The notes beneath the pieces are model-generated. The model was not told the origin of the DNA, made no database searches, and saw nothing but the letters and a program-made list of their open reading frames with translations. The position numbers were made by a program, and so were the translations under genes. A DNA stretch of 64,000 nucleotides from Saccharomyces paradoxus (Eukaryota > Ascomycota > Saccharomycetes > Saccharomycetales > Saccharomycetaceae), in contig NC_047501.1 in NCBI RefSeq assembly GCF_002079055.1, positions 992,001-1,056,000 of the forward strand. Reading direction: 5' to 3'. Below are positions 42,171-52,494 of this stretch, piece by piece. The stretch's first letter is position 1; every line of letters begins with the position of its first letter.

Positions 42171-42290
42171 TCAGCAATTTATACTACTTGGCAATATATG
42201 TATAAAACAGGAATGTGTGCGTAGTTCAGGTAAAATTTTCCGGTTTCTGTAAAAAAATCCATCATAAAGCCATCACAAAACAATAATATA

Positions 42291-42752
42291 ATGAAATTCT
42301 CAACTATTTTCGGAGCTGCTACAGTTGTGACTGCCGTCTCGGCAGCTGCTGTGTCAAGTGTAATGACCACTAAGACTATTACTGCTACCAACGGTGGTAA
42401 TGTTTATACAAAGGTTGTTACCGATACCGCTGACCCTATCATTAGTTACAGTACCACTAGAACTGTCGTTGTCAGCAATAGTGATGCTACTTACACAAAG
42501 GTGGTCACTGAAGGACCAGATACCACTTCTGAAAAGAGTACAACAAAGACACTTACTTTGACAAACGGTTCAGGTTCGTCAACCAACCTTTACACCAAGA
42601 CCGTTACTCAAGCCGTCGAATCATCTACATCATCCTCTTCCTCTTCCTCCTCCTCCTCCTCCTCTGCCTCTTCTTCTGGTGCTGCCCCTGCTGCATTCCA
42701 AGGTGCAAGTGTCGGTGCATTGGCTCTTGGTTTGATTTCTTACTTATTATAA
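42291..42752 (+). CDS. FIT2: GPI-anchored cell-wall mannoprotein for siderophore iron
   Basis: A 153-residue protein nearly identical to yeast Fit2, a cell-wall mannoprotein that helps retain siderophore-iron near the surface. The N-terminus is a signal peptide (about 1-20). The body is Thr/Ser/Val-rich with repeated TKTxT and YTKVVT units. A Ser tract (about residues 110-130) and a hydrophobic GPI-attachment signal (about 136-153) close the protein. There are no catalytic motifs. FIT2 converges with FIT3, which suggests a local duplication with inversion. The four Aft1 sites upstream fit tight iron control. A TATA-like TGTATAAAA is about 90 bases before the ATG. Confidence 0.96.
   Translation: MKFSTIFGAATVVTAVSAAAVSSVMTTKTITATNGGNVYTKVVTDTADPIISYSTTRTVVVSNSDATYTKVVTEGPDTTSEKSTTKTLTLTNGSGSSTNLYTKTVTQAVESSTSSSSSSSSSSSSASSSGAAPAAFQGASVGALALGLISYLL
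42620..42680. repeat. Serine-coding TCC/TCT tract in FIT2
   Basis: A run of TCN codons, mainly TCC and TCT, that encodes about 17 Ser, interrupted by Thr and Ala. Such tracts in wall proteins commonly vary in length. Confidence 0.8.
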
Positions 42753-42952
42753 GCTTAGCTTCACAACCAGAAAAAAGCCATTAGTTATCGTGTATAGCAA
42801 TATTTATACCTTATCTATGAAAAACTAATATAATTGTCTTTCCCTTTTTCACAATAATGAGTAAAGAATGAAAAATTGTTTTCATTACTTTTCTCAACAA
42901 GTAATGAAAGAAAGATAAGGATTTTTTCTTATTTCAGCTATTACTATTGTTT

Positions 42953-42979
42953 TTATTATTATTATTATTATTATTATTA
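42953..42979. repeat. (TTA)9 microsatellite between FIT2 and FIT3
   Basis: Nine perfect TTA units in the convergent 3' region of FIT2 and FIT3. It is likely polymorphic in length. Confidence 0.9.
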
Positions 42980-43197
42980 ATCATTTTCTAATATATTCTT
43001 GGGTATATTTATTTTTAATTAGATATACTTTTAACCGTTTCAAACAATTAAAGGAAGACCAACGAACTTGAAACAGTATATATACATACATACTTAATGA
43101 GTGTTATTAAAAATTTTTATTCTAACATAACTTCGAAAAAAGGCCAAGCCGCAAGGTGCTTCATAAAAAATCGGGTATTCCGCATCATTATTCACAT

Positions 43198-43812
43198 TTA
43201 CAATAACATGACAGCAGCAAGAGCAGCACCCATCAAACCAGTACCAGCGGTGATGGCATCAGCAGCACCAGTGTAACTAGATAGTTGAGCGGTGCTAGAG
43301 GATGTAGCGGAAGAAGAAGTTTCAACAGTGGTGGTTGCAGTGGTTGAAGCAGAGGAGGTAGCAGCTTCTGAGCTGGTAGAGGTGCTACTTGGAGACCAAG
43401 TGTTGCTACCTTCACCAGTCCAGACAAAAGTAGCGTCTTGGGTGACAGTCTTGGTGTAAACGTGACCGTTCTTGGTAGCAGTGATGGTAGTAGTGATACT
43501 AGAACCAGATCCTTCATCAGCAGAAGTTTCAGCAGCAGAAGAGGTCTCAGCAGCAGAGGTCACAGCAGAAGTGGTAGTAGCGGAGGTTTCAGCGGCAGAA
43601 GTTTCAGCGGCAGAAGTTTCGGCGGCAGAAGATTCGGCAGCAGAAGTACTACTAGCGTAAGAGCCTTCACCACCCCAGACAAAAGTAGCGTCTTGAGTAA
43701 CAGTCTTGGTGTAGACGTGACCGTTCTTGGTGGCAGTAATGGTAGTAGTGATACTCTCAGCAAGGGCAGTAGCGGCAACAGCGGATAGGACAAAAGCGGA
43801 AGAAAATTTCAT
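43198..43812 (-). CDS. FIT3: GPI-anchored cell-wall mannoprotein for siderophore iron
   Basis: A 204-residue protein that matches yeast Fit3. The start chosen is the ATG at 43810-43812 (MKFSSAFVLS), which places the signal peptide (1-18) at the end. An in-frame ATG 23 codons upstream (43879-43881) would bury the signal and is unlikely. The body has two copies of an almost identical 27-residue unit (SITTTITATKNGHVYTKTVT, then QDATFVW) separated by an Ala/Glu/Thr/Ser tract (AAETSAAETS repeats). A Ser/Thr tail and a GPI signal (about 185-204) follow. Like Fit2 it is a wall protein for siderophore iron under Aft1 control. FIT3 and FRE5 are divergent and share a promoter with Aft1 sites. Confidence 0.96.
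   Translation of the reverse strand: MKFSSAFVLSAVAATALAESITTTITATKNGHVYTKTVTQDATFVWGGEGSYASSTSAAESSAAETSAAETSAAETSATTTSAVTSAAETSSAAETSADEGSGSSITTTITATKNGHVYTKTVTQDATFVWTGEGSNTWSPSSTSTSSEAATSSASTTATTTVETSSSATSSSTAQLSSYTGAADAITAGTGLMGAALAAVMLL
43420..43755. repeat. Two 81-base direct repeats within FIT3
   Basis: The segments 43420-43500 and 43675-43755 match at 76 of 81 bases. The five differences are all synonymous in the FIT3 frame, so the encoded units are the same. This indicates a recent internal duplication or ongoing gene conversion under protein constraint. Confidence 0.9.
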
Positions 43813-43912
43813 TTTTGGATTATTGTTATTATTTGTTTTAAGCGAGTGGAAGTACTTGTTTGTATCAGTTCGAACATTCATATAACGTCCTAATAGTCCA
43901 AACAGTTCTTGG

Positions 43913-44095
43913 CTTATATACGCCCCATATATGCACTTTTACAAAAAAAAATAACAAATCTCGAACGATAATTGAACCCCATTTTTTTGCACCCTTTCCT
44001 AGAATGGCGGAACTCGGCTCTTGAGCCCTTAGATTCCTTTCCTTTACTTACATCAAAAAATATGGGATAGCGGGGTGCGGAACAAACAGGGTGCA
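43913..44095. promoter_or_regulatory. Divergent FIT3/FRE5 promoter: TATA and Aft1 sites
   Basis: On the FIT3 strand, TATATAAG at 43913-43920 is about 100 bases upstream of the ATG. TGCACCC at 43988-43994 and GGGTGCA at 44089-44095 are exact Aft1/Aft2 cores, and GGGTGCG at 44073-44079 is a near match. They sit between the two genes and could serve both. Confidence 0.8.
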
Positions 44096-44315
44096 AAAAA
44101 AAATCTAGGACATAGGTAGGACTAGAAGACTGTGGCAGTACTACACAGCGATCATAATCCACCGTTTCCTCGTTTACTTGAATTCTACTTTTCATTAGAT
44201 TGGCGATCATTAAAAAAGGAGCGCCAATTTTTTACTTGGCAAATGTGTAATGTAGTAATCTCGATATGTCGCATCGCCGATTTGTCGCAGTTGATTAATT
44301 TCACCCAGATTTCAA

Positions 44316-46400
44316 ATGCTTTTCGCTAGATTAATACTGTTATTGGCGTACTTAGCACCAGGTTCTTTAGCAAAACCGGCTTCAACTAAGAAAAGAACGC
44401 AATGGGACCAGATAGCAATTGACGCTTGTGCTAAAGAATTGGAATCGCATAAGTTTGACACGGACGTTAAAGGTCGGCACGCTTCTCTTTGTACTTATGA
44501 ACCAGCACTAGGCTCTTGGTTACATTGCGCGAAAGATGTTCTCGACAGTAGAAAGAAAAATAGAAAGATATTCGAAAAAACGTTTAGTAAAATTAATCAG
44601 TATTGCCACGATTATCACAAAGATGAGGACGTCAGTAATGAGGAGTATTATCGAATTTTAGCCAATGCATCCCTTTTTATCCGGCCTCTTGATGAGGTAA
44701 AGGAAAATATACGATATCCCGTCACTCCCGATAAAGCCTCTCTAGATAGGTGGGTATGGGCCTATTTTGGGCCCTTGGATAATATAGACAAAGGAAATGT
44801 TTATGGAGTGACGATTTGCTTATACTGGATAGGAGTTCTGTTTATTGCAGCTGTATATCACTTCTTGAACTTTTCTCGACTTAAACAAACGGTGTTCAAA
44901 AACAAGGTGTCTGCTTTCTTAAGAGGCCACTATGTTCTCCCAGCACTTGTTCATAACCACGCTATGTCTGTGGGAAGATGGTTTTTCATCGGTCTAGTCC
45001 CTACCAGGTTGGAGACGCTTGTCCTATTCGGTTACGTTTTGTTGCACGGGTTCTTGCTGAGTAGTTACAATTTTGACCATAATGAGCTGCTCAGTGATCG
45101 CAGAAGCCAAGTACTTATCTTCCTTTCCGACAGGGCAGGGATCTTGGCATTCGCGCACTTTCCTTTGATAGTACTCTTTGGTGGTAAAAACAGCACAATG
45201 ACTTGGCTGACAGGTATACGATATACCGCATTCATAACCTACCACAAATGGTTAGGAAGATTCATGCTAATAGATTGTGCGATCCATGCAATAGGATACA
45301 CCTACCATGCATACATAGAAAATTACTGGAAATACGTGAAATACAGTGATCTATGGACGTCCGGAAGGCATGCCATGATCATTGTTGGAGTGCTTGTGTT
45401 TTTTTCGTTCTTCTTCTTTAGACGGCATTATTACGAATTATTTGTTATTACACACATCATCCTAGCAATAGGATTTTTCCACGCATGCTGGAGACACTGC
45501 TATAAACTTGGATGGGGTGAATGGATAATGGCGTGTGCACTGTTTTGGATCGGTGACCGTTTTCTGCGGCTAATAAAGATTGCAATTTTTGGAATGCCAT
45601 GGGCTAAATTGAAGCTGTGCGGTGAGTCCATGATAGAAGTGAGAGTTTCAAAAAGCTCTAAATGGTGGAAAGCCAAGGCTGGCCAATATATCTATCTGTA
45701 CTTTTTAAAACCAAAAATATTCTGGCAATCACATCCGTTCACGGTCATGGATTCTTTGGTTGAAGATGGAGAGTTGGTAGTTGTGATAACGGTCAAAAAT
45801 GGGTTGACCAAAAAATTGCAAGAATACCTTTTACAGAGCGACGGGTACACGGAAATGCGAGTATTAGCAGAAGGACCGTACGGACAAAGCACGCGAACAC
45901 ATTTATTTGAAAGCCTCCTATTTATTGCTGGAGGGGCGGGCGTTCCTGGACCTCTGTCGATGGCAATAAAGGCTGGTCGGCAGGTCAAAAGTAACGATGC
46001 TTATCAAACGATCAAGTTTGTGTGGAGTGTACGGAACCTTGAACTCTTGGAAGTGTATCACAAGGAGATAATGGTGCTGAAAGAGTTGAACGTAGACACA
46101 AAAATTTGCTTTACAGGAGAGCGTAAAGATGAATCGAGTGTGGAAGAGGGTGCAGCTGCTAATATGAATACGGAAGGCAGGCTGCTGACGACATCGAAAT
46201 CAGCGGAAATTATTACTGATTTTGGACGACCAAATATCGATGAAGCAATTGAAGATGCAGTAAGTGGCGCGAAATCGTTACTGGTCACCTGTTGCGGATC
46301 AGAAGGGTTTGTGGACAAGACGAGAGAGTTGACAGCAAAAAAAGTTCTTGAAAATGGTGACAAATGGATAGAATACGTAGAAGAGTTCCAAAACTGGTAG
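44316..46400 (+). CDS. FRE5: Ferric reductase of the FRE family
   Basis: A 694-residue protein that matches yeast Fre5, a putative ferric reductase reported in mitochondrial fractions and induced by low iron. It has a signal-like hydrophobic start (about 1-19) and a Cys-containing extracytoplasmic domain. The heme membrane core (about 165-415) has AHFPLIVLFGGKN and YHKWLGRF His motifs. The FAD motif HPFTVMDS is near residue 473, the NADPH motif EGPYGQS near 521, and CCGSEGF near 659. The end EYVEEFQNW is like FRE3. The gene is collinear with FRE3 and clearly a paralog. It closes the iron cluster. Confidence 0.94.
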   Translation: MLFARLILLLAYLAPGSLAKPASTKKRTQWDQIAIDACAKELESHKFDTDVKGRHASLCTYEPALGSWLHCAKDVLDSRKKNRKIFEKTFSKINQYCHDYHKDEDVSNEEYYRILANASLFIRPLDEVKENIRYPVTPDKASLDRWVWAYFGPLDNIDKGNVYGVTICLYWIGVLFIAAVYHFLNFSRLKQTVFKNKVSAFLRGHYVLPALVHNHAMSVGRWFFIGLVPTRLETLVLFGYVLLHGFLLSSYNFDHNELLSDRRSQVLIFLSDRAGILAFAHFPLIVLFGGKNSTMTWLTGIRYTAFITYHKWLGRFMLIDCAIHAIGYTYHAYIENYWKYVKYSDLWTSGRHAMIIVGVLVFFSFFFFRRHYYELFVITHIILAIGFFHACWRHCYKLGWGEWIMACALFWIGDRFLRLIKIAIFGMPWAKLKLCGESMIEVRVSKSSKWWKAKAGQYIYLYFLKPKIFWQSHPFTVMDSLVEDGELVVVITVKNGLTKKLQEYLLQSDGYTEMRVLAEGPYGQSTRTHLFESLLFIAGGAGVPGPLSMAIKAGRQVKSNDAYQTIKFVWSVRNLELLEVYHKEIMVLKELNVDTKICFTGERKDESSVEEGAAANMNTEGRLLTTSKSAEIITDFGRPNIDEAIEDAVSGAKSLLVTCCGSEGFVDKTRELTAKKVLENGDKWIEYVEEFQNW

Positions 46401-47775
46401 CTCTATTACCGTGTCCTATCGATTCTCACTTGTTAAGAAGTATGTTTAACCACAATATGACTCGACTTTGCTCAAATTGGTATTCTATGCTTCTAATCCT
46501 TAAAAATCCACATGTAACTATTAATGCGGCGAGGACGCTATATACCTCCCGCTTCTCCTTATTTAATAACTTTATAGACATTTGCTGTGTTTTCAAAATG
46601 CATAGGGTCTCTAGAGTATTTTACCACCAAAGAACAACACTTTACTGCACTATTACCATTCAAAAAAAGGATACATCGCTAGTATTCTTGGTACGAAGAT
46701 TACAGTCACTGGGGTTGGGTTGACAGAAACATCAAATCAACATGGCTATTAATTTTTACTACTCACCTGATAGCAACCATGGATGGGTAATCAAAGTTGT
46801 AGGAAGAGTACTTATCGAAGAATAGTAAAAACAGTATGTGCTTCATTTCAATGCAATTGCATCTTAAGTATATAGCGTTCCTGCTGTTAATCGCGAGAAT
46901 GAAACTCATCATAACGCTTCTAAGACACGGCTGGCTACATAGGGAGATCTTCTTCACCGTGATATGAAATTGATATTTTAGTCACGATGGAAAAACAAAA
47001 GCCTTCCGTAATATCGGGGATACCCAATTGAAAACAGTCTGGCTATTCATTCACCTTTCCAAAGAACGTTCCTCGAAGCTCCAGTCTAATCTGCCATGCA
47101 TCTCTGAAAACTGCCTTCGTTGTAAGACCAAAATTGCGGTTCGTTCTTGACCTATTTGGGTTTAGAAAGTACGCAAAATGCGATCTTTCATTAAAGAATT
47201 GATACCATTTTTCCGAGGGAGCGGTATTTTTGCCAGATTCTGTCAGTTATCAGCGAAGGGTAATATATCACAAATACATAAACTGTGAAAATCAAGTGAA
47301 ATAAGAACTTCTTTGTTTTATTACTGTCATTTAATGCCAGTGCAACGAAAACGTATACGGCGGCGATACGCAAATGCCTCGTAGAAATACTTAAGTAATA
47401 AAATATTTATTTAATCAATCTTCAATTTGTAAAAGAATGGAGTTTACACTAACTGGCATCACCTGCCGTGGGTTTGAAGTTTCTATGGTAATGGTATCTC
47501 AAACATGATATGAGGCTCTCGACGAAAATTATCCCTTCCAGTTATCGCCTATGGCGCATGTCATAAAGGCTTATAAAAGCGAGGCTCATAGGAAGAGCAC
47601 TTCTTTGTTAGCAACAGTGGCTCATTATACGTTAAGCCTCTTAAACATTTTTTGAAGGTCCCGTGCATGGAAGCAGCGAAAAACAGCAGCAGCTATTTTC
47701 ATTGAAGAACTATATAAAAGGTAGGAAGCAGAAAGTAAAATATAGTAGTTTAAAGAAGAAAAGAACCAATCAGCA
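46401..47775. other. Intergenic region between FRE5 and YOR385W
   Basis: About 1.4 kb without a supported gene. TATATAAAAG at 47711-47720, 56-65 bases before the YOR385W ATG, is a strong TATA box, so that gene is likely inducible. Otherwise I see no motif or repeat. Confidence 0.5.
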
Positions 47776-48678
47776 ATGCGTGGCTTCAGTAGTCAAAATT
47801 TAAGTGATGATGACAATTATAAAATTGAAAAGACTCAACGGAAAACAATTCCCGAACGTCTCCATTTTAACAGAGAAAGAAATATGCCTATTGCCAGTAT
47901 ATTCGGGACTAGAGGATATTTCGTATTTTCAAGTGAGCAATCCTATGACAAATTTAAACAGACGAACTTTAATATCAGTGTTCTAGATGCGGAAGGTGTT
48001 GGTGTTCCTCTTTTTCATATTATCCAAAGTTATAACGTTTTAGGCAGATTCACTCGGAGCTCGCCGGATTTTTATGTCTACAAGTACATTTTACGAAGAG
48101 TGCAGGACCCGCCTTTATACTCTGAATGCAAGGTTATTTGCGAAGATAAGGTTTTTCGTTTATGCGAAGTATTGTGTTGTGAAATTTACGCCAGCCAAGG
48201 ATTTTTTGAAACTAAATACGATTTCTTCTTTCCTTCTAAAACTCATCCTGTCAAGAAGCATCAAGTAATTAGACAAAGTAGCATGCGAGATCTATATTCC
48301 ACCTTGGATGGTATGCGATTTCGTTGGCATGTGAAATTCTATAGCGATCATTTTCGGTTGATGTACTTAGATGAGAGCCTCAGTTTATCAAACAGTGGCC
48401 AGAAGGAAAGGCAAGAACAAAACCAAAGAAAAATGAAGGCTCCAGATTTTATAATTGGCCATTATACAAGGACTTTTTCCGACGTACTCCCCAGAGCCAC
48501 ATCAAAATGCTCCAACCTTATTATTGGAGAACAGTCACGACCAGACTCTCTCGGTATCACTTCTGTTCCAGAATTGACTGAGGAATTTGCTTGTCAGGGG
48601 GCTTTAATCCATTATCTGCTGCATATAGAACGAGAAAGAGACAAAAATAGAAAAAGAAACATAAACAGAATGTGGTGA
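47776..48678 (+). CDS. Conserved protein of unknown function (YOR385W ortholog)
   Basis: A 300-residue protein at the place of S. cerevisiae YOR385W, whose function is unknown to me. It has no signal peptide or membrane segment. The first 30 residues are polar and the C-terminus is basic (RERDKNRKRNINRMW). The middle is aromatic-rich and seems globular (FHIIQSYNVLGRFTRSSPDF at about 75-94, and RWHVKFYSDHFRLMYLD near 179-195), with several Cys at about 120-140 (ECKVIC, LCEVLCCE). The length is close to the S. cerevisiae protein. The strong TATA box suggests stress- or nutrient-dependent expression. I do not propose a function. Confidence 0.85.
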   Translation: MRGFSSQNLSDDDNYKIEKTQRKTIPERLHFNRERNMPIASIFGTRGYFVFSSEQSYDKFKQTNFNISVLDAEGVGVPLFHIIQSYNVLGRFTRSSPDFYVYKYILRRVQDPPLYSECKVICEDKVFRLCEVLCCEIYASQGFFETKYDFFFPSKTHPVKKHQVIRQSSMRDLYSTLDGMRFRWHVKFYSDHFRLMYLDESLSLSNSGQKERQEQNQRKMKAPDFIIGHYTRTFSDVLPRATSKCSNLIIGEQSRPDSLGITSVPELTEEFACQGALIHYLLHIERERDKNRKRNINRMW

Positions 48679-49597
48679 AGTAAGATACAATCTGTTGGCT
48701 TATTGCCTGGGGATTCTTTTCCCACCTGTCCCATTAGAAGAATACAAACGTGACGTGTGATACCCAAAGGAATATTATGCCAATCCATAGCAGGTAACTG
48801 TGATTATGAGGTAAAGTGAATTATGATGGCTCTTTAGGTTCAATTCAGCAGGTAGCTATCTGAAGCATTACGACTTTAGCCAAATGAAATACATACATAT
48901 TAGCTAGAACTCACATCACATATTTTTTTAGTTTTTCAATACGTAATTCTTGCCCGTAATTAATCTGGGAATTTTTATATTTATTGGCAATATTGGGGTC
49001 GAGAAAATGTTGCTTTTGGTTTGAGTTTACACAGAATTTATTCCTACCATTAAAGCACAGTCAGAATTATGGTCCTTTGTATGCATTTTAACAATATTGA
49101 ATTTGGCACTGGTACATACATTAATTGCTCATCATATTTATAAAATGTCATTTTTGAAGCTAATTAACGAATATTTTGTAGCAAGTCTAAACCGTGCTAT
49201 TTGGTGTTGTATATTTAAACTCAACTTTTTAACAATATGAGAAATCACAACTGTTTTTCCTCGAAATTTTATTTCAAAATTCTATCCAGGAGCAGTGTTA
49301 GAGCTACTCGAAAGCCATAAATCCTCGCCGATAGAATACTGAAAAAGCTATTGATATGAAAAACACAGTTTTATCGTGCCAGCTACAACAGCTACGTTAG
49401 TTGACTATGTATCCTTCTTCGTAAGCATTTAAATCAATTATTTTGGGTCCGAACTGCATATCTCGCTTTTACTAGCGCCGCTTTTCTTTCTCATTTTTTG
49501 AAAACTGTCAAGTTAAATCTTAAGGGGTAAAACATACTTACTTTGGCATTTATTTCTTTTCAATCCGTTTCAAAGAGCAGAAAAGTAGACACTGAGA
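48679..49597. other. Intergenic region between YOR385W and PHR1
   Basis: About 0.9 kb of AT-rich sequence. TTTTATATTTA at 48973-48983 fits the 11-base ARS consensus (WTTTAYRTTTW), so an origin is possible but unproven. The last 100 bases are the PHR1 promoter. Confidence 0.4.
49523..49527 (+). promoter_or_regulatory. AGGGG element of PHR1
   Basis: AGGGG, 71-75 bases before the PHR1 ATG. In S. cerevisiae the PHR1 upstream repressing sequence contains AGGGG bound by Rph1 and Gis1, relieved after DNA damage. The motif is short; the context makes it plausible. Confidence 0.5.
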
Positions 49598-51295
49598 ATG
49601 AAAAGAACTATAGTATCTTCCTCGAATGCGTATGTTCACAAGAAATCTAAGCTAGATATAGAACATGATTTCGAACAATACCACTCGGTGAACAAAAAGT
49701 ATTATCCAAGACCAATTACTAGGACGGGTGCCAATCAATTCAACAATAAGTCTCGGGCTAAACCCATGGAAATTGTGGAAAAGCTGCAGAAGAAGCAAAA
49801 ACAGTCATTTGAGGGTGTCAGCACTGTCATGCACTGGTTTAGAAATGATTTACGTTTATATGATAATGTGGGACTGTGCCAAAGTGTTGCGCTATTCCAG
49901 CAATTAAGGCAAAAAAATGCAAAAGCCAAGTTGTACGCCGTTTATGTTATCAATGAAGATGATTGGAGAGCTCACATGGATAGTGGATGGAAACTGATGT
50001 TTATTGTAGGGGCATTGAAAAGTTTGCAGCAGTCTTTAGCCGAATTACACATACCTCTTCTTCTGTGGGAATTCAATACGCCAAAAAGCAGTTTATCTAA
50101 TTCGAAAGAGTTTGTAGAGTTTTTCAAGGAAAAATGTATGAATGTAAGTTCAGGAAAAGGTACGATAATTACTGCTAATATAGAATATCAAACAGACGAG
50201 CTATACCGTGATATTAGGTTGCTAGAGGGTACAGACCAAAGACTGCAATTAAATTACTACCACGACTCTTGCATTGTTGCTCCCGGATTGATCACCACTG
50301 ACAAAGGCACTAACTATTCTGTATTTACTCCATGGTACAAGAAATGGGTGCTATATGTGAATAAACACAAAAAGGGCAGTTCCGAGATTTGTCATCAGCA
50401 CATAATTGAACCATTAAAGTACAATGAAACGTTTGAACTGAAACCGTTCCAATATTCACTACCAGATGAATTTCTTCAATATATACCCAAATCTAAATGG
50501 TGCTTGCCAGACGTTTCTGAAGAAGCAGCCTTATCTAGATTGAAAGATTTCCTCGGAACGAAAAGTTTTAAGTACAACAATGAAAAAGACATGCTATCTT
50601 TGGGCGGAACCTCTGGGCTAAGTGTGTATATAACTACTGGTAGGATAAGCACAAGAGTTATAGTCAACCAGGCATTCCAATCATGTAATGGACAAATGAT
50701 GTCAAAAGCACTCAAGGATAATTCGTCCACCCAAAATTTTATCAAGGAAGTTGCATGGAGAGATTTTTACAGACATTGTATGTGCAATTGGCCGTATACC
50801 TCGATGGGAATGCCTTATCGATTAGATACATTAGACATAAAGTGGGAGAATGATCCTGTAGTATTTGAAAAGTGGTGTACTGGTAATACAGGCATTCCCA
50901 TAGTGGACGCCATAATGAGAAAATTACTGTACACAGGTTATATTAATAATAGATCTAGAATGATCACAGCCTCTTTTCTTTCTAAGAATTTATTAATAGA
51001 CTGGAGATGGGGTGAACGCTGGTTTATGAAACATCTGATAGATGGTGATTCATCATCAAATGTTGGTGGCTGGGGATTTTGTTCTAGTACAGGAATTGAT
51101 GCCCAGCCATATTTTAGAGTTTTTAATATGGATATACAAGCAAAAAAATACGACCCAAAAATGGTATTTGTCAAAAAATGGGTTCCAGAATTGATTTGTT
51201 CTGAAAATAAGCGTCCAGAAAACTATCCAGAACCGTTAGTTGATTTAAAGCATAGTAGGGAGCGTGCTTTAAAGGTTTATAAAGATGCAATGTAA
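49598..51295 (+). CDS. PHR1: DNA photolyase (cyclobutane pyrimidine dimer)
   Basis: A 565-residue enzyme that matches yeast Phr1, which uses light, FADH- and an MTHF antenna to split cyclobutane pyrimidine dimers in nucleus and mitochondria. The basic N-terminus (about 1-70) carries targeting signals. The alpha/beta antenna domain begins at about 76 (MHWFRNDLRLYDN). The helical FAD domain includes VAWRDFYRH (about 385-393), WCTGNTGIPIVDAIMRKL (about 427-444), the Trp-rich IDWRWGERWFMKHL (about 466-479) and DGDSSSNVGGWGF just after. The tail LKHSRERALKVYKDAM is typical. The first ATG is used. Confidence 0.96.
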   Translation: MKRTIVSSSNAYVHKKSKLDIEHDFEQYHSVNKKYYPRPITRTGANQFNNKSRAKPMEIVEKLQKKQKQSFEGVSTVMHWFRNDLRLYDNVGLCQSVALFQQLRQKNAKAKLYAVYVINEDDWRAHMDSGWKLMFIVGALKSLQQSLAELHIPLLLWEFNTPKSSLSNSKEFVEFFKEKCMNVSSGKGTIITANIEYQTDELYRDIRLLEGTDQRLQLNYYHDSCIVAPGLITTDKGTNYSVFTPWYKKWVLYVNKHKKGSSEICHQHIIEPLKYNETFELKPFQYSLPDEFLQYIPKSKWCLPDVSEEAALSRLKDFLGTKSFKYNNEKDMLSLGGTSGLSVYITTGRISTRVIVNQAFQSCNGQMMSKALKDNSSTQNFIKEVAWRDFYRHCMCNWPYTSMGMPYRLDTLDIKWENDPVVFEKWCTGNTGIPIVDAIMRKLLYTGYINNRSRMITASFLSKNLLIDWRWGERWFMKHLIDGDSSSNVGGWGFCSSTGIDAQPYFRVFNMDIQAKKYDPKMVFVKKWVPELICSENKRPENYPEPLVDLKHSRERALKVYKDAM

Positions 51296-52494
51296 AAATA
51301 TAACGCCTCCGGATAACGAAGGTGTAGTTCAGTAGTTTTGCTACTTTACCTTGTATTCACTAAATTTTATGACGTTATTCCACTAGCAAGGCTCTTTATT
51401 ATATGCATTAAAACAAAAAAACATGCGATAATCTCAGGAATTTACGAAGGTAATAAAATTTATGGTTCTTATAGCAAACATTCCTTCGAGACAACATCAA
51501 TTGCTGCTGGTGATTATGTCTTATTACTATTATAAGTACTGTAGCCTCAGAATGACTACTGAAATAGGTGCTCATTTCAATCCAGACTTGGCCAATACAA
51601 CCACCTAGCTGAAGATGATAAGAGAGTTTATCAATATCCCCGGTACTTTGTTCACTGTAATACCAGATTTTACAGTAAAATATCATACGATTCTTCAGGA
51701 TGATAAACTATCGGATTAAACACAACAGTTGGAATATGTGATCTATGATAAATCTGGGTAAAATACGCCAAATAGATAAAAGACGACAAAAATGCAGTAA
51801 AGTTTTTTTTTGATTCGAGAAAGTTGTTTGCTAGTGACTGTTGTACCAATTAGGTGAAAGAAGATACCTTGATTAGATTCTTGTAGCAAAAGCCTCGTCA
51901 TGCTGATCAGTCGAATTTTACCAGAATATGGATGATAATTCTACTATTTCATATACTAAGTTTAGTGCTAAGTAATAGGTGTGATGGAGTAAGGACTTCA
52001 CTTGTACCTGATCTGTATGCGGCTGTGTTAGCTATTTTGAAATACAACTACGTGAAAAGAGATTTTTGGGAATGTGATTAGTTTAAGATATGTTTGGGAA
52101 TATTCCCTATCGTTTACGGGATAATAAAGTGAAAGAATGTATAATGGCAGACGGGATTATCAACGGCTAAGTAGACATTATTTGTTAGTATGGGAAACAA
52201 TTGATAAATATTGAGGTAAACTCACTTATGTTTTGTTTTTATTCTTAACATGTGCATATAGACCTATAATTAAAAAAAATAAGAAATGCGATTTTATAAG
52301 GATGGCTTGGAGAAGTAATTATTAACATAAAGACTCAGTGAAAATGAAAATAAAGGATAGCATAAGAAAATAGAGTTTAAAAGCGTAATCCGGGTTTTTT
52401 CTTTAAAGTAACTATGGTATGTTAATTTATAAGGAAACAGCTTATAAGAAATATCACTTAAAATAATGTCTATAAACTATAAAGCGAAAAAAGA
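51296..52494. other. Intergenic region between PHR1 and YOR387C
   Basis: A 1.2 kb convergent 3' region, very AT-rich, with no open frame above 92 codons and no motif I can assign. A convergent gap this long is unusual, because no promoter is needed here. Confidence 0.45.

Noticed and set aside
43813-43881. 23-codon ATG-started extension of FIT3
   Set aside because: It would place an Asn-rich polar segment ahead of the signal peptide; the downstream ATG matches the known start.
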